From contig OY997661.1 in the NCBI GenBank assembly GCA_963921795.1, forward strand, positions 37,969,622 through 38,033,621: DNA of 64,000 nt, read 5' to 3'. The DNA is from Nannobrachium achirus. Its lineage: Eukaryota; Chordata; Actinopteri; Myctophiformes; Myctophidae. The number at the start of each line of letters is the position of its first letter. Position 1 is the first letter of the stretch. The notes under the pieces are model-generated. The model searched no databases. It saw only the letters and a program-made list of their open reading frames with translations, and was not told the origin of the DNA. Positions 39,301 to 51,653 of this stretch are shown piece by piece. The position numbers and the translations under genes were made by a program.

Positions 39301-39765
39301 TAGTGGTTTTCAACCAGTGGTCCGGGGACCACCAGTGGTCCTAGAGAGGGTTCCAGGTGGTCCCCCAGCTAAATGTTGGAGAGTTGGAAACCAACTGTAC
39401 CCTTATATAGATCTTATGAGATTTAGTCTCTCAGACCCACAACTATGGATATAGTATACTAGAATATTGTGTTATTGTTGGACCAGATTTTGTTCACAAT
39501 TCCATGCCGTAATGACATTGGTGCCATAGGAGAGATAACAGGCAAACCTTGGTTAAAAAAATAATAATAATAATCTTCTACATTCTCTGATAGCGTAGAC
39601 TTCTTGTAAATTAAACTTGTAATGCAGATGTTTAACAATAATGTAACCATTTGGTTTCATTTTACACTCTTAAGAGTTAAAGATCTACAAGGGTCCATTT
39701 GGTTACCAACTCTCCATCATTTAGCTGGGGACCACCTGGAACCCTCTCAAGGACCACTGGTTGAA
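39301..39765. mobile_element. GGTTTTCAACCAGTGGTCC element
   Basis: TAGTGGTTTTCAACCAGTGG at the left and GGACCACTGGTTGAACACTA at the right are inverted termini. The interior has GTCCCCCAGCTAAATG and CATTTAGCTGGGGACC facing each other. hAT-like MITE. Confidence 0.7.
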
Positions 39766-39878
39766 CACTACAAAATAGAGGGATAAATGGGATAGCTCTA
39801 CTGATTGCATGATGTTGACATCTCACCTGGAAATGTATTTTCTTATCCCATTTAGATATAAGGCCGAGTATTATAATT

Positions 39879-39886
39879 AAAAAAAA

Positions 39887-39975
<89 letters not shown>

Positions 39976-39991
39976 ATATGTATATGTATAT
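39879..39991. repeat. A-run and (TA)n tract
   Basis: About 25 As followed by about 85 bases of TA-rich repeat. Confidence 0.9.
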
Positions 39992-40003
39992 GTTTCTATG
40001 ATC

Positions 40004-40215
40004 AGTGGTTCTCAAACTTTTTCCATGTCAAGGACCCCCAGAATGATATGTAATTGGCCGCGGATCCCCATTTCAAATATGTTGTTCCAGGGACCCCCAG
40101 AAGCAAGGATTTGAGTTACAAATGCTTTAAAAATATATATATATTCAAAGATTATTTTTCTTCAAAAATAGCAGTTCTACAACCTCATGGCGTGGCACTC
40201 CGCGGTATGAGCTTG
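40004..40215 (+). mobile_element. Charlie-like MITE with hairpin-family tail
   Basis: Starts CAGTGGTTCTCAAACTTTTT, continues CATGTCAAGGACCCCCAGAA, and ends in ATGAGCTTGTATACC. Confidence 0.65.
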
Positions 40216-40244
40216 TATACCAGTAAGACTCCCTAATCGGGAGA

Positions 40245-40680
40245 TAAGTGACCGTCAGGTCGCATACACAAACTTTAAAAGGCAATCAGGAGGGAATATG
40301 GGAAATGGGACAGATCCATGTTGATGACATGACTTTAGACATACTGTGTACCGCTTTGCGTGATTTTTGGGCAAAATCTGTAGGAGCAGTGTGCCAAAAT
40401 GTGTTTTGCAAAAATCGCCCTCATGGTGGTGCTAGAATAGGGCCATGTGAGAAATCAGGGCTGGAGGTTGTGGTTTGCCAGCCAAGGAGTGTGTGTGCAA
40501 AGTTTGGCATGGATAGGGGCGGTGGCGGAGATATGAGTAGGGGCAAAAGTGTGACGTGAGTCGTGACGTGACGTGACGTGACGTGACGTGACGTGACGTG
40601 ACGGACAGACAGACAGACAGACAGACAGCTGGTGGAGGTTTGATAGTAACTGCAACCTGACGGTCGCAGTAACAAACGCT
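40245..40680. mobile_element. GACCGTCAGGTCGCA-flanked element with tandem arrays
   Basis: GTGACCGTCAGGTCGCA at the left faces CCTGACGGTCGCAGT at the right. Inside are a (GTGAC)n array of about nine units and an (ACAG)n array (40556-40628). The body matches 3370-3740 in reverse and 62040-62120. Confidence 0.7.
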
Positions 40681-41007
40681 ATTGCAAGGTTTCTCAAAGT
40701 GGGCGACGTGGCACCCTAGGTGCCGTGACACCAGTCCAGGGGTGCCTCTTTTTCTTTTTTTTCTGAGAGTTTACAAATGGAACCAAACAGACCTGTCCTG
40801 TACAGTCCATTTGGTTCCATGTGTATCTGTATTGAGGACTCATAAAACTTTTCTGGGACCCATTTGAATGACCACCTGTGGGTCCCGGGACCCATTACAT
40901 TGAAAACCTAGTAACATCACTGTTTATATGATGTGAATATGTTTCCTGAGGTGCGTTTTTCTGACTCTTGGCGTCCCTGTTCCTCCTGTTTGTTCTGACC
41001 CATGCAG

Positions 41008-41146
41008 TCAAGTCCCAGTCGTGATGCAGAAGTCAGAGAAGAGCCAGGGAGAGGAGGCTTCTGTCAACGTCCAGTTCACGGAGCTGCCCAACGCCCTCAT
41101 CGCCTGCAAAGTGGCCGAACACCTGTTCAATGATGGCACTCTGAAG
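41008..41146 (+). CDS. rcan1: rcan1-like first recognisable coding exon
   Basis: After a strong acceptor (TGTTTGTTCTGACCCATGCAG, AG at 41006-41007) an ATG at 41024 opens 41 codons to a donor AAG/GTAAGC. The peptide contains VQFTELPNALIACKVAEHLF then NDGTLK. That parallels the RCAN1 exon-1 pattern LPSATIACHLDPRVFVDGLCR, spliced at the same point before the KFESLFRTYD part. RCANs bind and restrain calcineurin; the LxxPxIxxT-type calcineurin sites lie in later exons. No stop lies just upstream in frame, so the coding start could be further 5'. The identification is strengthened by the head-to-head clic6 gene, as in human. The remaining exons are not in the window. Confidence 0.75.
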
Positions 41147-41159
41147 GTAAGCCTGTTTG

Positions 41160-41650
41160 TGTCTGTACTTCTGGCGACCGCGCGTTTCCCAAAGATGCAG
41201 AATAGACCCAAATTTTGAAACTTTTTAAACAAAAATCTTTGCTTCTGGGGGTCACTGGAACTAAATATTTCGCGATGGGGGTCCATCCGTGGAACAAAAT
41301 ATTTTGAGATGGGGGTCCGCGGCCAAATACATATTTTGGGGGTCCTTTGCTTTGGGGGTCCTTTACCACTGACATACCTAGGCAGATTCTACAAATGTCT
41401 TCTATATCCTTACGCTTTTCTGAAGAAAAAAAAAATGTATTGCTATCAGTGGTTCTCAATCTTTGTCATGTCAAGGACCCCCAATATAATATGTATTTGG
41501 CCACGGACCCCCAGCGCAAAATATTTTGTTCCAGGGACCCCCGGAAGCAAAGATTTGAGTGAAAGATTTTCACTCAAATTTTTGGTCTATTCTGCATCTA
41601 GCTTAAGGCCACAGACTTGTTGGGAAACGTGCGGTCGCGTACTTCTGAGA
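41160..41650. repeat. Inverted pair of Charlie-like repeats beside the rcan1 exon
   Basis: 41160-41373 and 41447-41650 are reverse complements over about 200 bases, from GTACTTCTGGCGACCGCGCG to the mirrored CGGTCGCGTACTTCTGAG. A loop of about 75 bases separates them. The left arm starts 14 bases after the donor. Confidence 0.75.
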
Positions 41651-41667
41651 TCGTAAAATAATAATAA

Positions 41668-41911
41668 ATGGTAAATGGTGCATTTATATAGTGCCTTTAT
41701 CCAAAGCGCTTTAGACAGATTGCACATTACATTCATCCTTCACACACACAATCTTTCATGCAAGGCACCAACCTGCTCACCGGGAACAACTAGGGTTCAG
41801 AGTCTTGCTCAAGGACTCTTCGACACTACAGCCCGGGATCGAACTGGGAACCCTTCGGGAAACCTCTGTGCTCTAATTATGGTTTCTCTACCCCTGAGCC
41901 ACTGCCGCCCC
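41668..41911 (-). mobile_element. tRNA-derived SINE (family B)
   Basis: Plus-strand GGTAAATGGTGCATTTATAT to CCACTGCCGCCC. The minus strand has GTGGCTCAGGGGTAG (A box) and CAGTTCGATCCCGGGC (B box). Flanked by ATAATAATAA on both sides. Confidence 0.85.
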
Positions 41912-42138
41912 ATAATAATAATAATAGTAACTACTTCCAAACAAATTCTCAGCTACACTAATACAACCCTAGACAGGCTACAAATCTTCACTATAGGTTT
42001 AAATTTAGATTTGGGGATTTGAGGCTTAGGAAATGGCAAGAAAAAACATAAGAATTGCATTTATAACAAGAATTGCCTCCTTAAATCGTTGCTGTCCATA
42101 AAAGGCCAGTAACGTGTGTCCGCATAAGTATGGTAATA

Positions 42139-42252
<114 letters not shown>

Positions 42253-42259
42253 ATACGCG

Positions 42260-44580
42260 CGCACGCGCGTGTGTTTGTGAAGTAATTATTACTGCATGAA
42301 TGAATCATGTGAAAATTCCACGATTCATGCAGTCACACTCAACCCTCTGACACCAAGGTTATGCCTGTCTGACACAATTACGCAACACAGCTGATCTAGA
42401 GCTAATTAGATGATTTACACACACACTTTCCATAGTCATTACTGAGTCATTAAAACTTTCCAAATGGCCATAAAGTTTCATATCTGTGGCTAAAGTTTAG
42501 TTACCATAATGAGCATCTCTGCGTTTGAGAACCGCATGACGCCTCGGTTTGAAACTCACATTATTCGATTATATGTAAAGACTGATATTGATTATTGATT
42601 GGATACTTGCACCAAACATAGCAGGCAATTATTTAGAGTTGTGAAAAAAAAAATCATTGACCATATTACTTTGTGTGACTTCGATTCAATTCCGTTGTTG
42701 TTCTTATCTTAAAGCTCTTATTACCAAGATTTGGAATTGATATGTATTTGGCTGAGGACCCCCATCTGAAAACGTGTTGTGCCAGGGACCCCCATAAGAG
42801 AACATTTGTGTTAAATTGATTCAGCATGTCTCAAACACTTAAGATTGCGTGCTGTGAGCTTGTGCATCTGCTGTTATTGAATATCCAACATATTAGATAC
42901 GGATAAAGGGGTTAAAATGATTGTGATGCTGTATGTATTAACACATTTCCCTGTGGTGGTCCACGGACCCCAGTTTGAGAACCACTGACTGTGTTAATGT
43001 ATGTGTTTTGTATGACGCTCGTCGGTCTAGTATGTGAGATTAGTTACACACACGCACAGTCGCACACACGCTCCTGGCTGAGATAAGTACCCCCTGCCAA
43101 TACTATCATTATTAGCGTTGCTTGTAATGCCACGGGACTTAAGCAGAAACCTGTGATGATGATATTGTTTGTCCGTAAACTGCAGGCAGGCACCCAGGTC
43201 AAAGTTGTGCATATTCTGTTAAGTCATAAAGCAAATAGAATGATGGACCTTCATAGATCCCTGTGTGGAAATGCGCGTATCATAGCAGCAACAACAATAA
43301 GCAGGACACACTGGACATTAGGGTTGTTCCAATGCCCATATAATACCTTGCCTGGCTCCAGCCAATAGACCTGCCCACTCTCTGAGCGCAGAGTCTGAAA
43401 TCAGGCTATATAATACCAGTATCTGAAAGGCAGCCCATACTGCCCAAAATGCTGGTATTGGTATCGGCGACGGCGAGTGTGTCAGACTACGATGTTCCGA
43501 TACATTTATCATTGGACTCAATTTGGACTGAATTTTACTGGCTCCACATTTTGGATTGCCTACACATGCGTGTTACGTAATAATTGCAGACCTAAGGTGC
43601 ATGTATAGATCAGTTGTTTCGTGTGTATGGTTAGTCTTAATTTACTGTAAGCAATTTCTTTTTTTTTTTTTTTTTTGTTTTGTTTCCATAAATAAATGAC
43701 CCAATTTTACATGTAATCACTGAAAAACCCTACATAATATTCTTCCTTTAGCCGGAGTTCCCCAGGGGTCAACAGTAGATCCCCCTCCTTTTTCCCCCTC
43801 TACACCAAATCTATTCACCAAACATAAGGGGATCTACAAGCTTATCTGCTATTTCTTGCCAAATGTTATGCCCAGAGTTGTCACAGTCACGGTAGTGTAG
43901 AGTTCATGTGGGAAAGGGTCAGTAAATCTTATATTAACATTTTGTATCTGGTTTAATATCACACAGTCTATTAACTCTGTAGGGTGTTTTTTGAGTTGAA
44001 ATGCAGTAGAAAATTCCACAGTGGAAGACTTGAGTCATCGTCTGTCTCCTCACGGAACGGGTGTGGCAGAGTGGGACCGCTGTTGGTTTTTGGGCAATCA
44101 TTCATCTACAACCCTGTCATTACTCTGTGTGTGCGTGTACAGTATGTGTGCGCGCGTGTTTGTGAGAGAGAGATAGGGAGTCTTGTGCAGGTGTCTCTGC
44201 AGTGGAAAAGACCGACTCGATGGAAAAGATTGCAGGCATTTGTCAGATGCTGACAAAGCTCTCGCTCTAAAAACCCATTAAGGTCATTAGAAGGAATTTG
44301 TGGTTTGGAGGCGGCGCTCGCCGCTCGTTCTGGTTCATTTGTGGAATACCAGCGTTGACTCCAGTCTGACCTCACATAATCCACTTTGTCTCTGTGTGAA
44401 CTGTATTTTCTGTCACGGGACCACCTCACCCCGACCTCAACCTGTCTTCAGACAGACTGTATAATCAGGTCATCAATATGTCTGTACACAGACAAATGTT
44501 GTCTGTGGCAAAGACTTGGTCTTGTCCGTTTTATTGTATTTTCTACCATTATAATAATAATGTTCTTACAGTATGAGTCC
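42260..44580. other. Non-coding intron sequence
   Basis: Includes a Charlie-like MITE end (about 42730-42990, GGACCCCAGTTTGAGAACCA). Nothing else is recognised, apart from short T- and GT-rich runs at 43655 and 44125-44165. Confidence 0.5.
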
Positions 44581-44585
44581 CAATC

Positions 44586-44980
44586 AGTGGTGGAAAAAGT
44601 ACTCACATTTTCTACTTAAAAATAGCAGATCTACAAGCTCACAACGCGTCACGTGTTGTGAGCTTGTAGATCTGCTATTTTCAAATAGCCAAGGTATAAA
44701 ATAGGGCTAGTGACGCGTTGTGAGCTTGTAGATCTGCCATTTTCAAATAGCCAAGGTATAAAATAGGGCTTAAGTGGTTTATGTACGTTTTATAATATAA
44801 TTTATATCTGCAAAGTAACTAGTAGCTAAAGTTTTCAAATAAATAGTGGAGTAAAAGTACAATATTTGGATCCCAGATGTAGTGGAGTGGAAGTATAAGT
44901 ATTGGAAATTGGAAATACTGAACTATATTACGTATACCTCAAAATTGTACTTAAGTAAATGTACTTAGTTACTTTACATC
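44586..44980. mobile_element. AAGTAAAAGTAC repeat, second copy, with nested hairpins
   Basis: AGTGGTGGAAAAAGTACTCA at the left and TACTTAAGTAAATGTACTTA at the right. The same family as 21580-22500, and again invaded by the hairpin repeat. Confidence 0.7.
44620..44680. repeat. Hairpin repeat, perfect 26-bp stem
   Basis: 44620-44645 and 44655-44680 are exact reverse complements (AAATAGCAGATCTACAAGCT ...) around a 9-base loop. A half copy follows at 44709-44745. Confidence 0.9.
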
Positions 44981-45099
44981 ACTGGACCCAATCACTGAAT
45001 GTAAGGTCCCCCGGTTTTCTTGACAATATGTATGACACTGATTTCACAACGACACTATGGCATAGCAGGGGTCCACTAGTACTAGTGCTTCTCAAACGT

Positions 45100-45660
45100 T
45101 TTATTTGCAAGGACCCCCTTAAAGGAGTAGTTCAACCCCCACATTTTTTCTTCTATTTATTACTCACGCCATGGAGACTTGAGTTCAATACTTCTTTTAG
45201 TTTTAAGTCACTTTCCTAAGACAAAAAATGTACCCCCATTGATTCCAGATTCTTGTTTACAAGATGGTCTCAGAGGAGATCCGTGGTCAAAAAGTTTTTG
45301 TACTTTTTACCAATTTTCTCCCCATTTTAGTCGTTATGCCAATTATTTCCTCTCAACACACATTTTTTCTGTGTGTTGTCAGTGCTGTTGTATCCTACTG
45401 ACTCACCTGCCAGTGAGGAGCCCCCTACGGGAGGACGTAGAGCCTTCGTTCTGCTCCTCCTGCCCAACAGGTGCTTCTCCCCCCTCCCAGCCCGTAGGAA
45501 TAAATGCAGACACCCTCCCCACCACGGCAGCTTCCCTGCCCCGGACACGGCCTAATTGTGTTCGCATAGACGCTCTGCAAAGCCGGATGCACGGCGGTGG
45601 ATTCAAATCCACGACATCTTTGGTCGTGGGCAAATACTTTTACCACTTTGCCACCCTAGT
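45100..45660 (-). mobile_element. tRNA-like SINE fragment (family C)
   Basis: On the minus strand near 45655-45580: TGGCAAAGTGGTAAAAG fits an A box and GGATTTGAATCCACCG a B box. The downstream limits are uncertain. Confidence 0.5.
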
Positions 45661-46111
45661 GCCTGATTTCAAAATTCATGTTCATGTAAGAACAATGGCT
45701 TCTGTTTCAGCTGGATAACTTTTCAGGAAAAAAAGCCTGTGCTCTGCTATTTATTTCTCTCTCATAAAATTCCTCAGGGCTTGTAATGCTAATTTATACA
45801 GACTGACTTTCTAGTAAGCGCCCCCCGTGACCGTCGACTGCAAAAAAAACAAGTTTCCCACAAGGCTCCTTACCGGACACAATTGTACCCTCTCGTCTTT
45901 ATTAGGATCAGATCCTGCCTTTGTCTTCCTTGTGTATCTCCATTGTAGTGCTGGCTCTCCCTCTCTCACCCCTCCTGGGTCTTCTTGCGTCAACGTTTAT
46001 TCCACTAATATGAAAGCTTTTAGCCACTTTGTCGTCCTTATTTTGGGCATGTCATTATTGGTGGAAAATTATTATTAAAGTTATATTATTTGGCTTGTAA
46101 AATAGTACATG
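45661..46111. other. Non-coding intron sequence
   Basis: No exon, RNA gene or confident repeat seen. Confidence 0.45.
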
Positions 46112-46699
46112 GGGCCTAAGAGGAAGAAATTGTTGTTTTTGACAGCTACCGTCTATGTGCTCGGTACTCTCTGTTTTCAAGTCTATTCCAGGGGTCTTCA
46201 ACAGGGGGTCCTCAGAGTTACTACAGGGGGTCCTCCAAATCTTTGAGTGATAGAAACTTTTTTTCTCTCTTTTTTATATTAACCACTTGAACTCTAGCGT
46301 CCATATTCTGAGAACTTTAGCCAAAAATAGCAGATCTACAAGCTCACAACGCCCAGCTATTTTTGGCAAAGAGCTTTGATGTAGAGGGGAAAAAGAGCAG
46401 ACTGAGTACATAGTGAAAGGTCAAGTTTATTAAGTATTGACGGTTCAAGTGGTTAAATATCTGAAAACACAAATTGACATGAATCCAAAATATACTAGGA
46501 TAGGATAGTGCTGTCAAACAATGAAACTATATGGAATATATAAGGTTGTGGGGGTCCCTGCTCCATCTCCCTCAACTAAGGGGTCCTAGGCCTGAAAACG
46601 TTGAAGACGCCTGTCCTAAAGGCTAAGAGGACGGAATTGTTGTTTTTGACAGCTACCGTCCATGTGCTCTGTACTCTCTGTTTTCTTGTCTATTCTGAA
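46112..46699. mobile_element. Element flanked by a ~77-bp direct duplication
   Basis: 46112-46188 and 46619-46699 are direct copies (ATTGTTGTTTTTGACAGCTA, then CCGT). Between them a 424-base element starts CAGGGGTCTTCAACAGGGGG and ends GTTGAAGACGCCTG. It contains GGGGTCCTCAGAGTTACTAC, a hairpin-family core (46325-46375) and GGTCCCTGCTCCATCTCCCT. Relatives: 10735-10925, 27410-27500, 36880-36960, 59930-60100. Confidence 0.75.
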
Positions 46700-46958
46700 G
46701 GCAGTCAATAACGTCACAGATCAGATCAGTGAGTCACTGCATGTTTGGAAAGGCTTTATCATCATCATGCTGGGAGAAGCTGCGTCATTCATTCTCTCCA
46801 GAAACAGGGATTCTCAAAATAAATCTGCAAATATAGGAATTTTATTTAGGCATATTATGGTTTATGGTAGCTGGTATGGTGGTGCACGGATTACAGTTCC
46901 CAGTCGCCACCACTGATTTTGGTGACACTATCAATATGTTTAGAAGCATTTTCTAGGA

Positions 46959-47365
46959 CAGTGGTTCTCAAACTTGGGGTCCCCAAATTATTTTGTGGGG
47001 TCCCCAGATGATAGCTTAATGTAAAAAAAATGTCTCACTCAACGGTAAACAAACCAACTAGTGTATATAGGGTATCTGACATTTATAAAGTGACAATTTA
47101 AGGGTTTTCAAGACCGTTTTAATACCAAACTGGCCAAACTGTCAAATATTAAGTAAGCAAGAGGCGAACATTGCGAAAATAAAAGATCTACGTGCTCACA
47201 ATGCCTCGCACTGCAAGGCGCTGTGAGCATGTAGAGCTGCTATTTTCACAATATTTATCTGTGGAACCGAGGCACATTAAATGTAATGCCTACAATTCCA
47301 AGTGCTTGTCAGGGTATATATTTTTACTTTGGGGGTCATGGCCTAAACAGGTTTGAGAACCCCTG
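46959..47365. mobile_element. Complete hAT-Charlie-like MITE, 8-bp TSD
   Basis: CAGTGGTTCTCAAACTTGGG at the left; minus-strand CAGGGGTTCTCAAACCTG at the right. TTCTAGGA flanks it at 46951-46958 and 47366-47373. The hairpin core AAAGATCTACGTGCTCACAA lies in the middle, so in this copy it is part of the transposon. Confidence 0.92.
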
Positions 47366-47373
47366 TTCTAGGA

Positions 47374-48410
<1,037 letters not shown>

Positions 48411-48414
48411 ACTG

Positions 48415-48935
48415 TACCTTATTGCGACCGAAGGTCGCGGTTTACTATGAGAAACGTCACAGCTTGTCTGCGTCCATGTGGACGTGTACACTTGTAGACG
48501 TGTACACATTTTTATGGGTTTGCTGCTCTGACATCATGCTCTGATGTCACTGTGATGTCAGGGGAACCACTCTACCAGAATGGGTTTGCTGCTCTGACAT
48601 CAGGCTCTGGCTTCACTGTGATGTCACACTAACAGAATCCCTTTTATGCTCACATATGGAGTTTCCTGATGTCATCAATATTAATGATGCCCTGTTAGAG
48701 AGATCCCTGTGATGCCAGGGGGCACAAATACCTTTTTTGCCCATATATGGAGATACTGTATGGAGTTCCCTGTGATGCCAGGGGGAACAAATCCCTTTTT
48801 TGCCCATATATGGAGATATGGCGTTCCATGTGATGCCAGTGGAACAAATCCCTTTATTATGCCCATATATGGAGATCCCTGATGTGTCCACATCGCTGAT
48901 GTCCATATCCCTGATGTCCACATCACTGTGGCGCT
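48415..48935. repeat. GCGACCGAAGGTCGC / CATATATGGAGATCC repeat cluster
   Basis: Begins GCGACCGAAGGTCGCGGTTT, then ATGTCACTGTGATGTCAGGG, and four head-to-tail units with GATGCCAGGGGGAACAAATC and CCCATATATGGAGAT. Same family as 7340-7545, 8294-8470 and 10220-10710. Confidence 0.75.
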
Positions 48936-48966
48936 TGTCGCCCTGAGACGTCTTGCTAGTATTTAC

Positions 48967-49163
48967 CCTTAAAGGGCCAGTTCACCTCTGGGACAACCAG
49001 ATCTTATTGTATTGTTGTTTGGGACAAGATCAACACAATCCTGAGTTATTTTGTTGTGTTCATTCTGTGTTTTGAGATATTTTAGTATTTCAGCATAAAT
49101 GATGATGCATTTTGCATCATATGATGCAGCATGATGACTCATAGGTGAACTGGCCCTTTAAAG
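48967..49163. mobile_element. MITE with AAAGGGCCAGTTCACCT termini
   Basis: AAAGGGCCAGTTCACCT (48971-48987) is mirrored exactly at 49143-49159. The flanks are TTAAA-like. About 200 bases, non-coding. Confidence 0.8.
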
Positions 49164-49169
49164 GTCTGT

Positions 49170-50110
49170 AACCCTGAGAGTGTACAAATGGAACCATTCC
49201 ATTTGTGACAGTCAGTGCTTTAGGAAACATTCCTGTTTTATTACTTAGTACAGTAGAGAGAGGGAGAGAGAGACTTGCCTAATAGACTTGTACGTTTGTC
49301 CCACTCATTGAGGCTCTTAAACCCAGCTCTCCCAGTGACCAGTCGTTGACACACCAGTACACATGTGTTGTCCTGTCCCACACACACACACATTGCCATA
49401 CTGTGGGAAATGGAAAGTGTGACCTGGCTTCATGTGGATGCACTCTATCCTCCACACTGACTCAATTCTAACTGACTGTACACACAATGGAAAGGAGAAC
49501 TAACTGTTCCTTGTTCTGATGATGATGCTGTCCACAGATCAACAGACGGATACAAAGAGGGATCATTCACCAATAGTCTTGTTTACCTCATTTCCAGTCT
49601 TTCGTCTGGTTCCGTTAAACAGTTCCTAGTATTTTGGGCATGAATATTAATAGTCAGGGACCCACAGGCCCAAAAGCTCAAGGAGCAGTGAAGTCATGAC
49701 GTGACTCGCTCATCCCCGGTTCATGGAAGTAATTTCTCTATGAAGAATAACATTGGGTTATCTTAAAATCATCTCATATAAGCATTGTGGTCCAAAAATA
49801 AACAAACGGTCTGCATGATATTGTCGGGGAGGTAGGTGGCTCTGTATGGTTTATGATAGTCAGTCATTCATATTTGATAAAGCCTGTTTCTAGAAAATGT
49901 AACTAATTAGACGACAGTAACATGAGCGTTTTCTCACCATCAGTTGATTCTTCATATCCATATGAGTCAAACCGCTTGGATAATTTGTTTATGTTTGAAC
50001 ACAGTTCTTATATGATGCGATATGAAAAAGGTCTATGGAATTCATAATAGGGGGGAAAAAACGTGAACCAGGTAGGATGGGTAAATGACGTCAAACTTCA
50101 CTGCTCTATA
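49170..50110. other. Non-coding intron sequence
   Basis: No exon or confident repeat seen. Confidence 0.45.
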
Positions 50111-50116
50111 GGGTTG

Positions 50117-50435
50117 AACCTGTGATGTCATGCCGTACTTTTTATTTCTGTTTTATGTTTCGGCCATTTGTATATTCACTGTCCCATCAACTTGACTCAC
50201 AAAAAAACTGCTTTAAGTAGCATGTGAGGGGTCAAACTAGGGGTTCTTCATGATTCTGAATCCATTCCTTCTTCCTATAGTGACGTCGATGGGACAGTGA
50301 ATATACAAATGGCCATAACTTTTTTTCACGATGTTTCCGGCAGAGCAGGCCTCTCATTCTGTGGACGTTAATGACCAAACTAATAGATAAAACAGAAATA
50401 AAAAAGTACGGCATGACATCGCAGGTCATTTCACA
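50117..50435. repeat. Inverted repeat with ATGCCGTACTTTTTATTTCT arms
   Basis: The left arm (50117-50189) has TGATGTCATGCCGTACTTTT and GGCCATTTGTATATTCACTG. Both are mirrored at 50288-50318 and 50390-50435. The right arm carries an extra block of about 70 bases. Confidence 0.75.
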
Positions 50436-51440
50436 TTTTGGGTGACTCGGTCACCGGCTATCAGTGAAAATAGCCGATCACAGCTTTTAGGTCTAGGCTA
50501 TTTTCACTATTAGTTGTCGGACAACGTATAAAGCTTGCATCAATGTCCTATCTGAGTGGGTCCCCCACTAGTCCTGTCAAATTATATTACACATAATCGC
50601 TTAATTGCAATTATTTGAGATAATCACAATTATTTTGTATAATTATCATTAATCGTTTCCTTTCCAAAAATAGCAGAAATAGCTGTGATCTACAGCCTAA
50701 CAGCATGTCACTTTGTGACGTGTTGTAAGCTTGTATATGAGCTATTTTCTACAAATTGTTCCTTCTGATATTTGACATGTGCTGCTTTTTCAGCCGTGGC
50801 AAGTAGTAGTGACTGCTGAGCCACCTCTTCTCTGTCCATTTCCGATATTAAAATGTATCCAAACGTATGTATCAACTGTCCAATGTTGCTGGATGCTGAG
50901 AAATCCACATCATTAACGTCAAAACAAATGGCACATTAATAACAAAACCAGGCTTTGCATTCTAAGCTTTCCAGACAAGTTTCACTTTTCTTTTTAATGG
51001 TGTGGATTTTAAAGTGTTTGCTGTGAAACCGTAGCTGATAAAAGAACCTCCAAAGAAAACCACAAGACAGTGGAAAACATTTCCAGAAAGACGCTAGACA
51101 GTTTATCTTTATTTAGATGCCGTTCACCTTGTAGGCTCTGTCTGTAATAAGACGGCTGGGCTTTTTTCACTGTGTTCAATTACTGTCATCAGTTGCACTA
51201 TTATAGCAGATAGAGTTTGCTGTGTCCAAGGCTCACACACACGTCAATGATAATTGGCATGAATGATATGACGTCGTGCTATGGTTAACCACATTTAACC
51301 ACTAACACTCCCAAGTGTGTCACATTTAAAAACAAAAAAATGCCCTTCTCTAACATCCATCATTCAGTCTTCATTTAGCTGAATTCAGACTTCTGAAGAA
51401 CACAGTTGAAAAGTACTTGTATTTGTTCGTGACATGGATT
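50436..51440. other. Non-coding intron sequence
   Basis: Hairpin-family fragments lie at about 50465-50500 and 50670-50750. No exon. Confidence 0.45.
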
Positions 51441-51653
51441 ATAGAGGGTATGCGCATGCATAAAGTGAATGGCAAATCAAGTGGCAAAATGAGTGCCAAA
51501 GTGAGTTTAGCATCGTTTAAAGTTGTTTAATGCAATCAGATAGGACTTTTCTGTTTGGGGCTGTCAAGGCCAGAAAGTAGTTATTTTGCCACTCAGTAGG
51601 TGTTCCCGCATAACTACTGGGTATGATGATGATGTCATGCGCATACCCTCTAT
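51441..51653. mobile_element. MITE with ATAGAGGGTATGCGCATG termini
   Basis: The 18-base terminus at 51441-51458 is mirrored exactly at 51636-51653. About 213 bases, non-coding. Confidence 0.85.

Noticed and set aside
45179..45718. 179-codon plus-strand open frame
   Set aside because: It overlaps a tRNA-like SINE head in the opposite orientation and has no domain or compositional support.
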